Shown: one piece after another, positions 35,581 through 43,666 of the stretch | Layout: each line of letters begins with the position of its first letter | Numbering within the stretch: position 1 is the first letter of the stretch | DNA from: Streptomyces termitum | Lineage (GTDB): Bacteria; Actinomycetota; Actinomycetes; Streptomycetales; Streptomycetaceae | Assembly: GCF_014650175.1 (NCBI RefSeq) | Contig: NZ_BMUL01000020.1 | Location: 57,720-121,719 of the forward strand | Length of the DNA stretch: 64,000 bases | Direction: 5' to 3' | Program-made: the position numbers and the translations under genes | The notes under the pieces: generated by a model | Told to the model about the DNA's origin: nothing | The model's database searches: none | The model's input: the letters and a program-made list of their open reading frames with translations, nothing else

Positions 35581-36152
35581 CCACCACGCCGAAGACCTTC
35601 CTGATCCTGCACGGCTTCCAGAACCACCGGCCGGCCGGGCACTGGCAGCACTGGCTCGCCGGCGAGCTGCGCGGCCGGGGCCACGAGGTGCGCTACCCGC
35701 AGCTCCCGGAGCCGGACGCGCCGGTCCTCGCCGACTGGCTGGACGCGCTGGACGCGCACGGCGGGCGGCCCGCCAAGGGCGAGTTCGTCGTCCTCGCGCA
35801 CAGCCTGTCCGTCCTGCTGTGGCTGCGCGCCGGGGACCGCCGGCCCGGGGCCGACCGGGCGCTGCTCGTCGCCCCGCCCTCGCCCGCCGTCACCGCCTCC
35901 ATCCCGGAGATCGCGGCCTTCGCCGACGGCCTCGACCTCACCCGGAAGGACGTGCCGGGACGGCTGGTGTACGGGGACGGGGACCCGTACTGCCCCGAGG
36001 GCGCCGGCACCGTGTACGGGGCTCCGCTCGGCCTGGACACCGACTTCGTGCCGGGCGGCGAGCACCTCAACCCGGACAGCGGCTACGGTCCGTGGCCGGC
36101 GGTCCTGGAGTGGTGCGAGAACCCGGAGGCGCGGGTCACCGGCGCTCGGTAG
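35577..36152 (+). CDS. RBBP9/YdeN-type serine hydrolase
   Basis: 191 aa, ATG overlapping the TetR stop. Pattern of the RBBP9/YdeN family: FLILHGFQNHRPAGHWQHWLAGEL, nucleophile elbow FVVLAHSLSVLLWL (Ser), late Asp/His in YGDGDPYCP and PGGEHLNPDSGYGPWP. Small alpha/beta hydrolase of unknown substrate. Translationally coupled to the regulator before it. Confidence 0.88.
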   Translation: MTTTPKTFLILHGFQNHRPAGHWQHWLAGELRGRGHEVRYPQLPEPDAPVLADWLDALDAHGGRPAKGEFVVLAHSLSVLLWLRAGDRRPGADRALLVAPPSPAVTASIPEIAAFADGLDLTRKDVPGRLVYGDGDPYCPEGAGTVYGAPLGLDTDFVPGGEHLNPDSGYGPWPAVLEWCENPEARVTGAR

Positions 36153-36162
36153 CGTCGGCGGG

Positions 36163-37128
36163 ATGCGAACCGAGACGACTCCCGCGCCCGCGCGCTTCCC
36201 CGCCCTCGACCCCCACGAGGAGGGCCTCCTCGACGTCGGGGACGGCCAGCGGGTCCACTACGCCGTCTCCGGGAACCCGGCGGGGAAGCCCGCGCTCGTC
36301 GTGCACGGCGGGCCCGGCTCCGGGTCCTCCCCGGGCGCCCGCCGCCTCTTCGACCCGGAGGCGTACCGGATCGTCCAGTTCGACCAGCGCGGCTGCGGCC
36401 GGTCGCTGCCGCACGCGAGCGACCCGGCCGCCGACCTCTCGGTGAACACCACCGCCCACCTGGTGGCCGACATGGAGCGGCTCCGGGTCCACCTGGGCAT
36501 CGACCGGTGGCTGCTGCACGGGGGCTCCTGGGGATCGACCCTGATCCTCGCGTACGCGCAGGCCCACCCGGAGCGGGTCACCGGGATCGTGCTCGCCGCC
36601 GTGACGACGACCCGCCGCTCCGAGACGGCCTGGCTGTACGGGGGCGTCGGCCGCTTCTTCCCGGAGGCGTACGAGCGCTTCCTCGCCGGGGCGGGGGACG
36701 CCGGGGACCCGGTGGGGGCGTACGCGGCCCTGCTGAACCACCCCGACCGGGCGGTCCGGGAGCGGGCGGCGGCCGACTGGTGCGCCTGGGAGGACGCCGT
36801 CCTGTCGACGGAGGGCATGGGGACCCCGTACAGCGACCGCGTCGACGACGCCCGGCTCGGTTTCGTACGGATCTGCTCGCACTACTTCGCCCACGGTGCC
36901 TTCCTGGAGGAGGGCGTCCTGATCCGGGAGGCGCACCGGCTCGCCGGCGTTCCGGGCGTGCTGGTCCACGGCCGGCTCGACATGGGCGGCCCGCTCACCA
37001 CCGCCTGGGAGCTGGCGCGGGCCTGGCCGGGCGCCGAACTGCACGTCGTGGAGGGTGCGGGGCACCTGGGCGGCGATCCGACCCGTACACACGTCATGTC
37101 CGCGCTCGCCCGTTTCGCGGGGAACTGA
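36163..37128 (+). CDS. pip: Proline iminopeptidase
   Basis: 321-aa S33-family peptidase that removes N-terminal proline. Motifs: VVHGGPGSGSSPGARRLFDP (oxyanion), RIVQFDQRGCGRSLPHAS, nucleophile elbow LHGGSWGSTLILAYAQ (Ser), acid in GRLDMGGPL and His in GAGHLGGD. Length and these blocks match the bacterial enzyme. TAGCGT sits 7 nt before the ATG at 36163, so the transcript may be leaderless or it may be read from the preceding operon 10 bp away. Confidence 0.93.
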   Translation: MRTETTPAPARFPALDPHEEGLLDVGDGQRVHYAVSGNPAGKPALVVHGGPGSGSSPGARRLFDPEAYRIVQFDQRGCGRSLPHASDPAADLSVNTTAHLVADMERLRVHLGIDRWLLHGGSWGSTLILAYAQAHPERVTGIVLAAVTTTRRSETAWLYGGVGRFFPEAYERFLAGAGDAGDPVGAYAALLNHPDRAVRERAAADWCAWEDAVLSTEGMGTPYSDRVDDARLGFVRICSHYFAHGAFLEEGVLIREAHRLAGVPGVLVHGRLDMGGPLTTAWELARAWPGAELHVVEGAGHLGGDPTRTHVMSALARFAGN

Positions 37129-37203
37129 TCGCGCCGGGCGCGGACCTCTCCGGAGGCGCCGCGCCGAAGAAGCCGAAAGCCGCCAAGGGCCGCAAATCAT
37201 CCG

Positions 37204-37245
37204 GGAATTGATAATTCCAGATGTCAATCCTGCTCAAGCTGACAT
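37204..37245. promoter_or_regulatory. Two inverted repeats upstream of the M28 aminopeptidase
   Basis: GGAATTGATAATTCC (37204-37218) and ATGTCA...TGACAT (37221-37226 and 37240-37245, 13-bp spacer) lie side by side in a short AT-rich patch. A TAGTTT at 37289-37294 could be the -10 box of the peptidase gene. The repeats look like regulator sites; the protein is unknown. Confidence 0.5.
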
Positions 37246-37327
37246 GAATTGCGGAGAACGTGTTCACAGAACCCCCTCCCGGTGGCTAGTTTCCCCCTCA
37301 ACCTCGTCCCCATCGGGAAGGACTTCT

Positions 37328-38878
37328 GTGAACGCAACGCAGCGTCGTGCCGCGGCCATCCTCGCGGCTGCCGCCCTCGCCACCCCCCTGGTCCTCGCCT
37401 CTCCGGCCACCGCCGGCCAGGACCCCAACGCGGCGCCCGCGCGGGACGCGGCGAAGCTGGCGAAGAAGCTGGTCCGCGAGACCACCGGCAAGGACGCCTT
37501 CAAGCACCTCCAGAAGTTCCAGGCGATAGCCGACTCGGCCGGCGGCCACCGCGCCGCCGGTTCGCTGGGCCACGACGCCTCGGCCGCGTACGTCTACACC
37601 CAGCTGAAGAAGGCCGGCTACAACGTCTCGTACCAGAAGTTCGACTTCGTCTACACGGAGACGCTGGCCGAGAAGGCGTCGGTCCTCGGCTCCGCCCCGC
37701 GCGACCTCGACATCAGCGCGATGACCTACACCAAGTCCACCCCGGTCGGCGGCATCACCGCCGCCGTGGCCGCCGTCCCGGTCGACGCCGACGGCACCAC
37801 CGGCTGCGAGCCGGGCGACTTCGCCGCGGGCGCCTTCACCGGCAAGATCGCCCTGATCAAGCGCGGCGGCTGCACCTTCGCGATCAAGCAGGAGAACGCC
37901 GCCGCGGCCGGCGCCGCCGGCGCGATCATCTACAACAACACCGAGGGCCTGCTCTCCGGCACCCTCGGCGACGCCGCCTCGGCCAAGGTCCCGACCGCGG
38001 GCCTCGGCCAGGCGGAGGGCGAGCGCCTCGCCGCCGACGTGGCGGCCGGCCCGGTCAGCCTCTCCTTCGAGGTCCGCCAGCTCAACGAGACGCGCTCCAC
38101 CAACAACGTCATCGCGGAGACCAAGGGCGGCAACGCCGCCAACACCGTGATGCTCGGCGCCCACCTCGACTCGGTCACCGCCGGCCCCGGCATCAACGAC
38201 AACGGCTCCGGCTCGGCCGGCATCCTCCAGACCGCCCTGGAGCTCGCCAAGTCGAAGGACAAGGTCCGCAACAAGGTCCGCTTCGCCTGGTGGTCCGCGG
38301 AGGAGAACGGCCTGCTCGGCGCCGAGCACTACGTCAACAACCTGACGGCGCTGGACAAGCGGGAGATCAAGCTCTACCTCAACTTCGACATGATCGCCTC
38401 GCCGAACTACGGCCTGTTCGTCTACGACGGCGACGACTCGGACGGCCTCGGCGAGGGCCCCGGCCCGGCGGGCTCCGCCCAGCTGGAGCGGGACATCACC
38501 GACTTCATGGACAAGAAGGGCCTCCCGCACGCGGGCACCGACTTCGACGGCCGCTCCGACTACGGCCCGTTCATCGAGACCGGCATCCCGTCCGGCGGCA
38601 CCTTCACCGGCGCCGAGGGCATCAAGACCCCGGAGCAGGCCGCGCTCTTCGGCGGCCAGGCGGGCGTCGCCTTCGACGTGAACTACCACGCCAAGGGCGA
38701 CGACCTGAAGAACGTCAACATGAAGGCGTTCGACGCCAACATCGACGTCATCGCCAACGCCGTGGGCACCTACGCCCACGACATCTCCTCGCTGCGCAAG
38801 CCGGTCGCCTCGGTGCCCACCTCCGGCGGCACGGCGGGCGGCGGCCACTCCCACGACCACGGCGGCGTGACCGAGTAG
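37328..38878 (+). CDS. Secreted M28-family aminopeptidase with PA domain
   Basis: 516 aa, GTG 37328 after GGAAGGA. Signal peptide (RRAAAILAAAALATPLVLASPATAG) sends it out of the cell. Protease-associated domain at about 150-240 (GKIALIKRGGCTFAIKQENAAAAGAAGAIIYNN). Catalytic M28 domain with zinc ligands in LGAHLDSVTAGPGINDNGSGSAG (His279, Asp about 291), WSAEENGLLGAEHYV (Glu), NFDMIAS (Asp) and DVNYHAKGDD (His). This is the plan of the Streptomyces griseus aminopeptidase. The C-terminal tail ends HSHDHGG, a His-rich end that could bind metal. Confidence 0.93.
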   Translation: MNATQRRAAAILAAAALATPLVLASPATAGQDPNAAPARDAAKLAKKLVRETTGKDAFKHLQKFQAIADSAGGHRAAGSLGHDASAAYVYTQLKKAGYNVSYQKFDFVYTETLAEKASVLGSAPRDLDISAMTYTKSTPVGGITAAVAAVPVDADGTTGCEPGDFAAGAFTGKIALIKRGGCTFAIKQENAAAAGAAGAIIYNNTEGLLSGTLGDAASAKVPTAGLGQAEGERLAADVAAGPVSLSFEVRQLNETRSTNNVIAETKGGNAANTVMLGAHLDSVTAGPGINDNGSGSAGILQTALELAKSKDKVRNKVRFAWWSAEENGLLGAEHYVNNLTALDKREIKLYLNFDMIASPNYGLFVYDGDDSDGLGEGPGPAGSAQLERDITDFMDKKGLPHAGTDFDGRSDYGPFIETGIPSGGTFTGAEGIKTPEQAALFGGQAGVAFDVNYHAKGDDLKNVNMKAFDANIDVIANAVGTYAHDISSLRKPVASVPTSGGTAGGGHSHDHGGVTE

Positions 38879-39119
38879 GCCCCCGGGGCGCGGCCGGGCG
38901 GAACCGCTGACACCCCGCCCCCGCGCCACCCGCACCCCACCGTCCGCATTCCGGACACATTCGTACGCGCACGGCCGGCGAGGGCCTCCGACAGGGGGCC
39001 CTCGCCCGCGTCCGGGACCGCCCGCCGCAGCCATATGACTGTTACGTCCCGGTTCATCCCGTCTTCACCCCCGGTCCGCCTGGCTGCGCCGGTAGCCGCT
39101 CGAACGGTAGGCTTTCCGT

Positions 39120-39416
39120 GTGATCTTCAAGCGCATCGGAAACGGACGGCCGTATCCCGACCACGGCCGGGAAAGCACCCGGCAGTGGGCGGACGTCGCC
39201 CCGCGCCCGGTCCGCCTCGACCAGCTCGTCACCACCAAGGGCCAGCTGGACCTGGAAACCCTGCTCGCCGAGGACTCGACCTTCTACGGCGACCTCTTCG
39301 CGCACGTCGTGAAGTGGCGGGGCGACCTCTACCTGGAGGACGGGCTGCACCGCGCGGTCCGCGCCGCGCTCCAGCAGCGCCAGGTGCTCCACGCGCGCGT
39401 GCTGGAACTGGACTGA
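39120..39416 (+). CDS. Conserved actinobacterial protein, possible ParB/Srx-like fold
   Basis: 98 aa, very conserved in Streptomyces as I recall it: MIFKRIGNGRPYPDHGRES, RLDQLVTTKGQLDLETLL, VVKWRGDLYLEDGLHRAVRAAL. The DGLHRAVRA element resembles the GxHR motif of ParB/sulfiredoxin-like domains. Some databases list it as an antitoxin, but no toxin is adjacent. GTG 39120 lies 6 nt after TAGGCT (39108-39113) with no ribosome site, so the mRNA is probably leaderless. Confidence 0.8.
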   Translation: MIFKRIGNGRPYPDHGRESTRQWADVAPRPVRLDQLVTTKGQLDLETLLAEDSTFYGDLFAHVVKWRGDLYLEDGLHRAVRAALQQRQVLHARVLELD

Positions 39417-39560
39417 GTCCGCGCCGGCCCCCGGGCCGGCCGCCCGCCCGGTCACCCCGCCCCCGCGGGCTGATCCTTTCGGGGGCAGTTCACCCCCATC
39501 CGGGCGCGATCACATGATCATCAAGTAGGCATCGCGGACGGGCGGCATTACGCTGCGTTC

Positions 39561-40184
39561 ATGAGCATGCTCACTCCCCCCGGCATGGGCGGAAAGTACC
39601 GCATCACGGGGGATGTCTACCCGCGCATGCGCCGCCCCCACCGTCGGCGCAGGATCGTTCTGGCCTCCGCCGCCGCCGTGGTCCTGCTGGGCGCGGCCGG
39701 CTGGGGCACGTACCAGCTCGTCGACGTCTTCTCCGGCGGCGACGACACGAAGACCACCGCCGCCGGGAAACGGGCCGACTGCAAGCCCGCCCCCGCTCCC
39801 ACCCCGGCCGTCGCGCTGCCCAAGCCCGGCCAGGTCACGGTGAACGTCTACAACGCGACCCCGCGCAGCGGCCTCGCCAAGACCACCGCCGACGAGCTGA
39901 AGAAGCGCGGCTTCGCCATCGGCAAGATCGGGAACGCGCCGGCCGCCTACGACAAGAAGGTCACCGGCACCGGGCTGCTGCTCGGCGCGCCGGCCGCCAC
40001 CAAGGGCTCCTTCGCCGTCCTCGGCACCCAGCTCGCGGGCACCACGACGAAGGTCGACACCCGCACCACGGCGGACGTCGACCTGATCATCGGTACAGCC
40101 TTCAAGAACCTGTCGCCCAAGGCGACCGCGGACGCGGCCCTGGCCGTCCTGAACAAGCCCAAGCCCGCGCCCACCCGCTGCTGA
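39561..40184 (+). CDS. LytR C-terminal domain membrane protein
   Basis: 207 aa with one N-terminal transmembrane anchor (IVLASAAAVVLLGAAGWGTYQLV), then a LytR_C domain (VTVNVYNATPRSGLAKTTADELKKRGFAIGKIGNAPA ... DVDLIIGTAFKNLSPKA). Such domains are found at the end of LytR-CpsA-Psr proteins; here it is a stand-alone envelope protein of unknown role. TACGCT (39549-39554) sits 6 nt before the ATG, a leaderless-type promoter. Confidence 0.85.
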   Translation: MSMLTPPGMGGKYRITGDVYPRMRRPHRRRRIVLASAAAVVLLGAAGWGTYQLVDVFSGGDDTKTTAAGKRADCKPAPAPTPAVALPKPGQVTVNVYNATPRSGLAKTTADELKKRGFAIGKIGNAPAAYDKKVTGTGLLLGAPAATKGSFAVLGTQLAGTTTKVDTRTTADVDLIIGTAFKNLSPKATADAALAVLNKPKPAPTRC

Positions 40185-40190
40185 GGAAGT

Positions 40191-40211
40191 GCCCCGGCGG
40201 ACCGCCGGGGC
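40191..40211. terminator. Hairpin between LytR_C gene and upp
   Basis: 9-bp stem GCCCCGGCG/CGCCGGGGC around a 3-nt loop, in the 43-bp gap between the convergent genes; probably used from both sides. Confidence 0.75.
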
Positions 40212-40227
40212 GCCTCCCGGGAACGTC

Positions 40228-40863
40228 CTAGTCGGCGGTGCCGTACATGCGGTCGCCCGCGTCGCCCAGGCCCGGCACGATGTAGCCGTGCTCGTTGAGC
40301 CGCTCGTCGACCGAGGCCGTCACGACCGTCACCGGCGTGCCCGCCAGCTCGCGCTCCATCACCGCGACGCCCTCCGGCGCCGCGAGCAGCACCACGGCCG
40401 TCACGTCGTCCGCGCCGCGCCGGATCAGCTCCTGGATCGCCGCCACCAGCGTGCCGCCGGTCGCCAGCATCGGGTCGACCACGTACACCTGGCGGCCCGA
40501 GAGGTCCTCCGGCATCCGGCTCGCGTAGGTCGACGCCTCCAGCGTCTCCTCGTTGCGGATCATGCCCAGGAAGCCGACCTCGGCGGTCGGGAGCAGCCGG
40601 ACCATGCCGTCGAGCATGCCGAGGCCCGCCCGCAGGATCGGGACCACCAGCGGGCGCGGGTACGACAGCTTCACGCCGTTCGTCGCCGTCACCGGGGTCT
40701 CGACGTCGACCCGCTCGGTCCGCACGTCCCGGGTCGCCTCGTAGGCGAGCAGGGTGACCAGCTCGTCGGCGAGCCGGCGGAAGGTCGGGGAGTCCGTGCG
40801 CTTGTCGCGCAGGGTGGTGAGCTTGTGGGCGACCAGCGGGTGATCGACGACGTGGAGACGCAT
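40228..40863 (-). CDS. upp: Uracil phosphoribosyltransferase
   Basis: 211 aa; converts uracil and PRPP to UMP in pyrimidine salvage. Recognised from MRLHVVDHPLVAHKLT, VPILRAGLGMLDG, the PRPP loop VYVVDPMLATGGTLV, and DERLNEHGYIVPGLGDAGDR. Minus-strand TACTGT (40875-40870) is separated from the ATG by only TGAACC, again fitting a leaderless mRNA. Confidence 0.97.
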   Translation of the reverse strand: MRLHVVDHPLVAHKLTTLRDKRTDSPTFRRLADELVTLLAYEATRDVRTERVDVETPVTATNGVKLSYPRPLVVPILRAGLGMLDGMVRLLPTAEVGFLGMIRNEETLEASTYASRMPEDLSGRQVYVVDPMLATGGTLVAAIQELIRRGADDVTAVVLLAAPEGVAVMERELAGTPVTVVTASVDERLNEHGYIVPGLGDAGDRMYGTAD

Positions 40864-40955
40864 GGTTCAACAGTAGCCCGCCGCGCACTGGCCCCGACCC
40901 GCGCCGCTGCGGCAAGGTGGGGGGACAGGGACCCAGCGATGGGGTGAGGTGGCCG

Positions 40956-41180
40956 ATGGCCGAGCCGAAGAACACCGCCGGCCGGACCCGGACGGGCCCG
41001 GAGCCCGGGGTGCCGGAGCCGGAGCAGGACCCGGAGACCGACGCGGAGCGCCGCAGGCGCCGCGCCCAGTTCCTCCGCGAGCTCCACGAGGCCAAGGCGC
41101 TGCGCGACCGCGTGCAGCCCCGGCGCGCCCGGGCCGCCCGGATGAGACAGGCCATGCGGATGCGGACCTTCCGCTGGTGA
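40956..41180 (+). CDS. Small basic hypothetical protein
   Basis: 74 aa from ATG 40956 (GGTGAGG upstream). Acidic start (EPEQDPETDAE), then a strongly basic helix (RRRRRAQFLRELHEAKALRDRVQPRRARAARMRQAMRMRTFRW). No known domain; may bind nucleic acid. Divergent from upp, whose start lies 92 bp away. Confidence 0.6.
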   Translation: MAEPKNTAGRTRTGPEPGVPEPEQDPETDAERRRRRAQFLRELHEAKALRDRVQPRRARAARMRQAMRMRTFRW

Positions 41181-41379
41181 GGGCGGTCTCCGGCACCCCG
41201 GCGCGCCCCCTCCGCGCGCCGGGGTCGTACGCCCGCCCGAACGCGGTGTGGTTCAGACTGATGCACGACGCAAGACCCGAAGACCTCTCCTGCGGCCGTC
41301 GTTTCTGTCACGATGCCGAAGGGCGGGGCTCAGGACCGCGCCACCGGTTCATCACACCTCTGATCAGTGGGAGAGTCAG

Positions 41380-41904
41380 GTGTACTTCGCCGCACTGCTC
41401 GCGCGCACCGAAGACGGGTGGGAAGCGAGCGATACGGAGCTCGACGACGTGGAGACGCTGGCGGACCTGGCCGATCTGGCCCGCGAGTCGGCCTCCGACG
41501 ACGGGGAGACCGTGCTCGTCTTCATCGAGCAGGAGGACGCGTGGTTCGGCGTCGTCCGCGTGGACGGGGAGGACGACCCCCGGGTCTTCGTCTCCCACGC
41601 GGTCGCCGCGGCCCGCTCCTCGTACGGGGAGATCCTCACCTCGGAGCTGATGGGCTCCGACGGGGACAGCGCCCTCGACGAACTCGTCGACCTCGACGGG
41701 ACCGAGGACGGCGAGCCGGAGACGGCGGCCGACGACGACGGCGAGGCCACCGGCGAGGTCCTGCCGGCCGGACCGCTCGGCGACGGCCGGATCCTCGCCG
41801 ACCTCGGCATGTCCGAGCGGGACCTCCTCGCCCTGACCGAGGACGCCCTCGGGGAGATCGCCGACGCCATCGGCGCCTCCGACATCCTGGAGGCCGTCCG
41901 CTAG
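41380..41904 (+). CDS. tRNA adenosine deaminase-associated protein
   Basis: 174 aa, GTG 41380 after GGGAGAG. Starts YFAALLARTEDGWEASDTELDDVETLADLADLAR and ends LADLGMSERDLLALTEDALGEIADAIGASDILEAVR, the actinobacterial protein that always precedes tadA. The middle is very acidic. Its stop overlaps the tadA start by one base. Thought to support TadA, mechanism unknown. Confidence 0.88.
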   Translation: MYFAALLARTEDGWEASDTELDDVETLADLADLARESASDDGETVLVFIEQEDAWFGVVRVDGEDDPRVFVSHAVAAARSSYGEILTSELMGSDGDSALDELVDLDGTEDGEPETAADDDGEATGEVLPAGPLGDGRILADLGMSERDLLALTEDALGEIADAIGASDILEAVR

Positions 41905-42401
41905 TGCACCTCGCGCCACCCCCGGTCCCGGACCCCGTGCCGGAGCCGGTGCCCGACCTCTGGCGGGACGCCATGCGGCTCGCCCTCGGCGAGGCCGCCG
42001 CGGCCGTGCCGGCCGGTGACGTACCGGTCGGCGCGGTCGTGCTCTCCCCCGCCGGCGACGTCCTCGCCCGCGCGCACAACGAACGCGAGGCGACCGGCGA
42101 CCCGAGCGCCCACGCCGAGGTCCTCGCCCTGCGCCGGGCCGCGGCCGCCACCGGCGCGTGGCGGCTCACCGGCTGCACCCTCGTGGTCACCCTGGAACCC
42201 TGCGTGATGTGCGCGGGCGCCCTCGTGCAGTCCCGGATCGCCCGGGTCGTGTACGGCGCCGACGACGAGAAGGCGGGCGCGGCGGGATCCCTCTGGGACC
42301 TGGTCCGCGACCGGCGGCTCAACCACCGCCCGGAGGTCGTCCGCGGCGTCCTCGGCGAGGAGTGCGCCCAGCGGCTCACCGCCTTCTTCCGCGACCGCTG
42401 A
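41904..42401 (+). CDS. tadA: tRNA-specific adenosine deaminase TadA
   Basis: 165-aa zinc deaminase that converts A34 to inosine in tRNA-Arg(ACG). Zinc and proton-shuttle motifs are HAEVLALRRAA and TLEPCVMCAGALVQSRIARVVYG. GTG 41904 shares a base with the preceding stop (TAGTG). The N-terminal ~15 residues are Pro-rich and could be skipped if a later start is used. Its substrate tRNA-Arg(ACG) is encoded at 62583-62655. Confidence 0.95.
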   Translation: MHLAPPPVPDPVPEPVPDLWRDAMRLALGEAAAAVPAGDVPVGAVVLSPAGDVLARAHNEREATGDPSAHAEVLALRRAAAATGAWRLTGCTLVVTLEPCVMCAGALVQSRIARVVYGADDEKAGAAGSLWDLVRDRRLNHRPEVVRGVLGEECAQRLTAFFRDR

Positions 42402-42466
42402 CACCCGCTGACCAGCGCGGGGATACGGATTTCATCGCGGAGCGACTTTGGGCTAAGCTCTCTCTC

Positions 42467-42554
42467 GGTAGCGTGTCCGAGCGGCCGAAGGAGCTCGCCT
42501 CGAAAGCGAGTGTGGGGAAACTCACCGAGGGTTCAAATCCCTCCGCTACCGCCA
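42467..42554 (+). tRNA. tRNA-Ser(CGA)
   Basis: Class II tRNA: acceptor GGTAGCG/CGCTACC, anticodon loop CTCGAAA (CGA), long variable arm, T loop GTTCAAATC, encoded CCA at 42552-42554. A promoter is visible: TTCATC (42431-42436), 17-bp spacer, TAAGCT (42454-42459). Confidence 0.96.
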
Positions 42555-42558
42555 TCAC

Positions 42559-42590
42559 GAAGGGCCCGACGCGAAAGCGCCGGGCCCTTC
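42559..42590 (+). terminator. Terminator after tRNA-Ser(CGA)
   Basis: GAAGGGCCCG...CGC around a GAAA loop, one A/C mismatch in the stem. Confidence 0.85.
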
Positions 42591-42615
42591 GGCGTTCCCG
42601 GGAACGGACGAGACG

Positions 42616-42703
42616 GGAGCGGGGCCCCGGCGCACCACCGGGGCCCCGCTCCGTCCTGCTGGGGCCGGGGGGAGCGGCATCGGGGGGACAAGCCGCTCCC
42701 CCC
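42616..42703. repeat. Two further strong hairpins after tRNA-Ser(CGA)
   Basis: A perfect 15-bp stem (42616-42630 with 42638-42652) is followed by a 12-bp stem (42667-42678 with 42692-42703). Together with the tRNA terminator there are three hairpins in 145 bp. No gene is seen in 42704-42900. Confidence 0.7.
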
Positions 42704-42955
42704 GATGAGAACCGGACCCGCAAGCCCTGCGCCGCAGTCAGGGGGGAAGCTCGCGGCGCGGGCCCCGCAGTGGGGACCGGTTCCTCGGCCCTGCGGATTC
42801 CTGCCAGATCCGCCGGGCTCGTCATCCATCCTGCTCCCCGTGCGGCCGTCCGGGTGACGGCGAAAGACCCCGAAGGCAGGGTCCTTGGTCCATAAAGCCT
42901 CGGTTAGAGTGGCCAGCGCCGAGGCGGGGTCACGGTACGGGGAGGGGAGGGACGG

Positions 42956-43120
42956 ATGTCCCAGGCGAGGAAAGTCGCGGTGTACGCGTTCGGGGTCTTC
43001 ATCCTGTACGCGATCATCACGTCCCCCGACCGCTCCGCCGAGCTGGTCCAGATAGGGTTCGAGGGCCTTTCCAGCGCCGCCAAGGGTGTCGGAGAGTTCA
43101 TGACCGAACTCATCAACTAG
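42956..43120 (+). CDS. 54-aa small membrane protein
   Basis: ATG 42956 is preceded by GGAGGGAC; the protein runs MSQARKVAVYAFGVFILYAI through ITSPDRSAELVQIGFEGLSS to GVGEFMTELIN. One hydrophobic segment at about residues 7-22, then an amphipathic C-terminal half. Ends 9 bp before the Dabb gene, so the two are probably co-transcribed; a TAGAGT at 42905-42910 is a likely -10. Function unknown; codon use is normal for the region, which supports it being real. Confidence 0.8.
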   Translation: MSQARKVAVYAFGVFILYAIITSPDRSAELVQIGFEGLSSAAKGVGEFMTELIN

Positions 43121-43129
43121 GAGCCCTCC

Positions 43130-43423
43130 GTGATCCGCCATCTGGTCCTCTTCAAGCTCGACGAGGGCGTCGACCGCGACGAGCCGCGCGTGGTCGCCGG
43201 CGTCGAGGCGTTCCGCGCGCTGGGCGGGCAGATCCCCGAGCTGCGCTTCTGGGAGTGCGACTGGAACGTCTCCGAGCGGCCGATCGCCTACGACTTCGCG
43301 ATCAACTCCGCCGTCGAGGACCTGGACGCGCTCCAGCGGTACCTGGACCACCCCGCGCACCAGGCCGGAGTGGCCCTGTGGCGCGAGTTCTCCACCTGGG
43401 TGATCGCCGACTACCCCTTCTAG
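43130..43423 (+). CDS. Stress-responsive A/B-barrel (Dabb) protein
   Basis: 97 aa, GTG 43130 after AGGAG. Dabb fold pattern: MIRHLVLFKLDEGVDRDE, ELRFWECDWNVSERPIAYDFAI, DALQRYLDHPAHQ..., ending in TWVIADYPF. These dimeric ferredoxin-like proteins have unclear bacterial roles. A clear terminator follows. Confidence 0.9.
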   Translation: MIRHLVLFKLDEGVDRDEPRVVAGVEAFRALGGQIPELRFWECDWNVSERPIAYDFAINSAVEDLDALQRYLDHPAHQAGVALWREFSTWVIADYPF

Positions 43424-43446
43424 TCGCCGGCCCCTCCCGTACCTTC

Positions 43447-43479
43447 CGAGGCCCCCCGCCCTTCCGGCGGGGGGCCTCG
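43447..43479 (+). terminator. Terminator after the Dabb gene
   Basis: Perfect 14-bp stem CGAGGCCCCCCGCC and its complement around a 5-nt loop. It isolates the sigF gene downstream. Confidence 0.9.
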
Positions 43480-43666
43480 CACGTCTCTGGCCTCCGCTTT
43501 TCCCTCCCCGACGCCCCCAACACGTGGTGATGGGGTGCTTGCACACAGTGGACATGTCTTGTGATGCTATGACCGCTTTTGACGGATGAGTTGACCGTAG
43601 GTGACCGGTGGCCGAGGCCCCGTGACCCCCCGGTCCCGCGACACCAGCCGAAGGGGTGGCGTGAAC

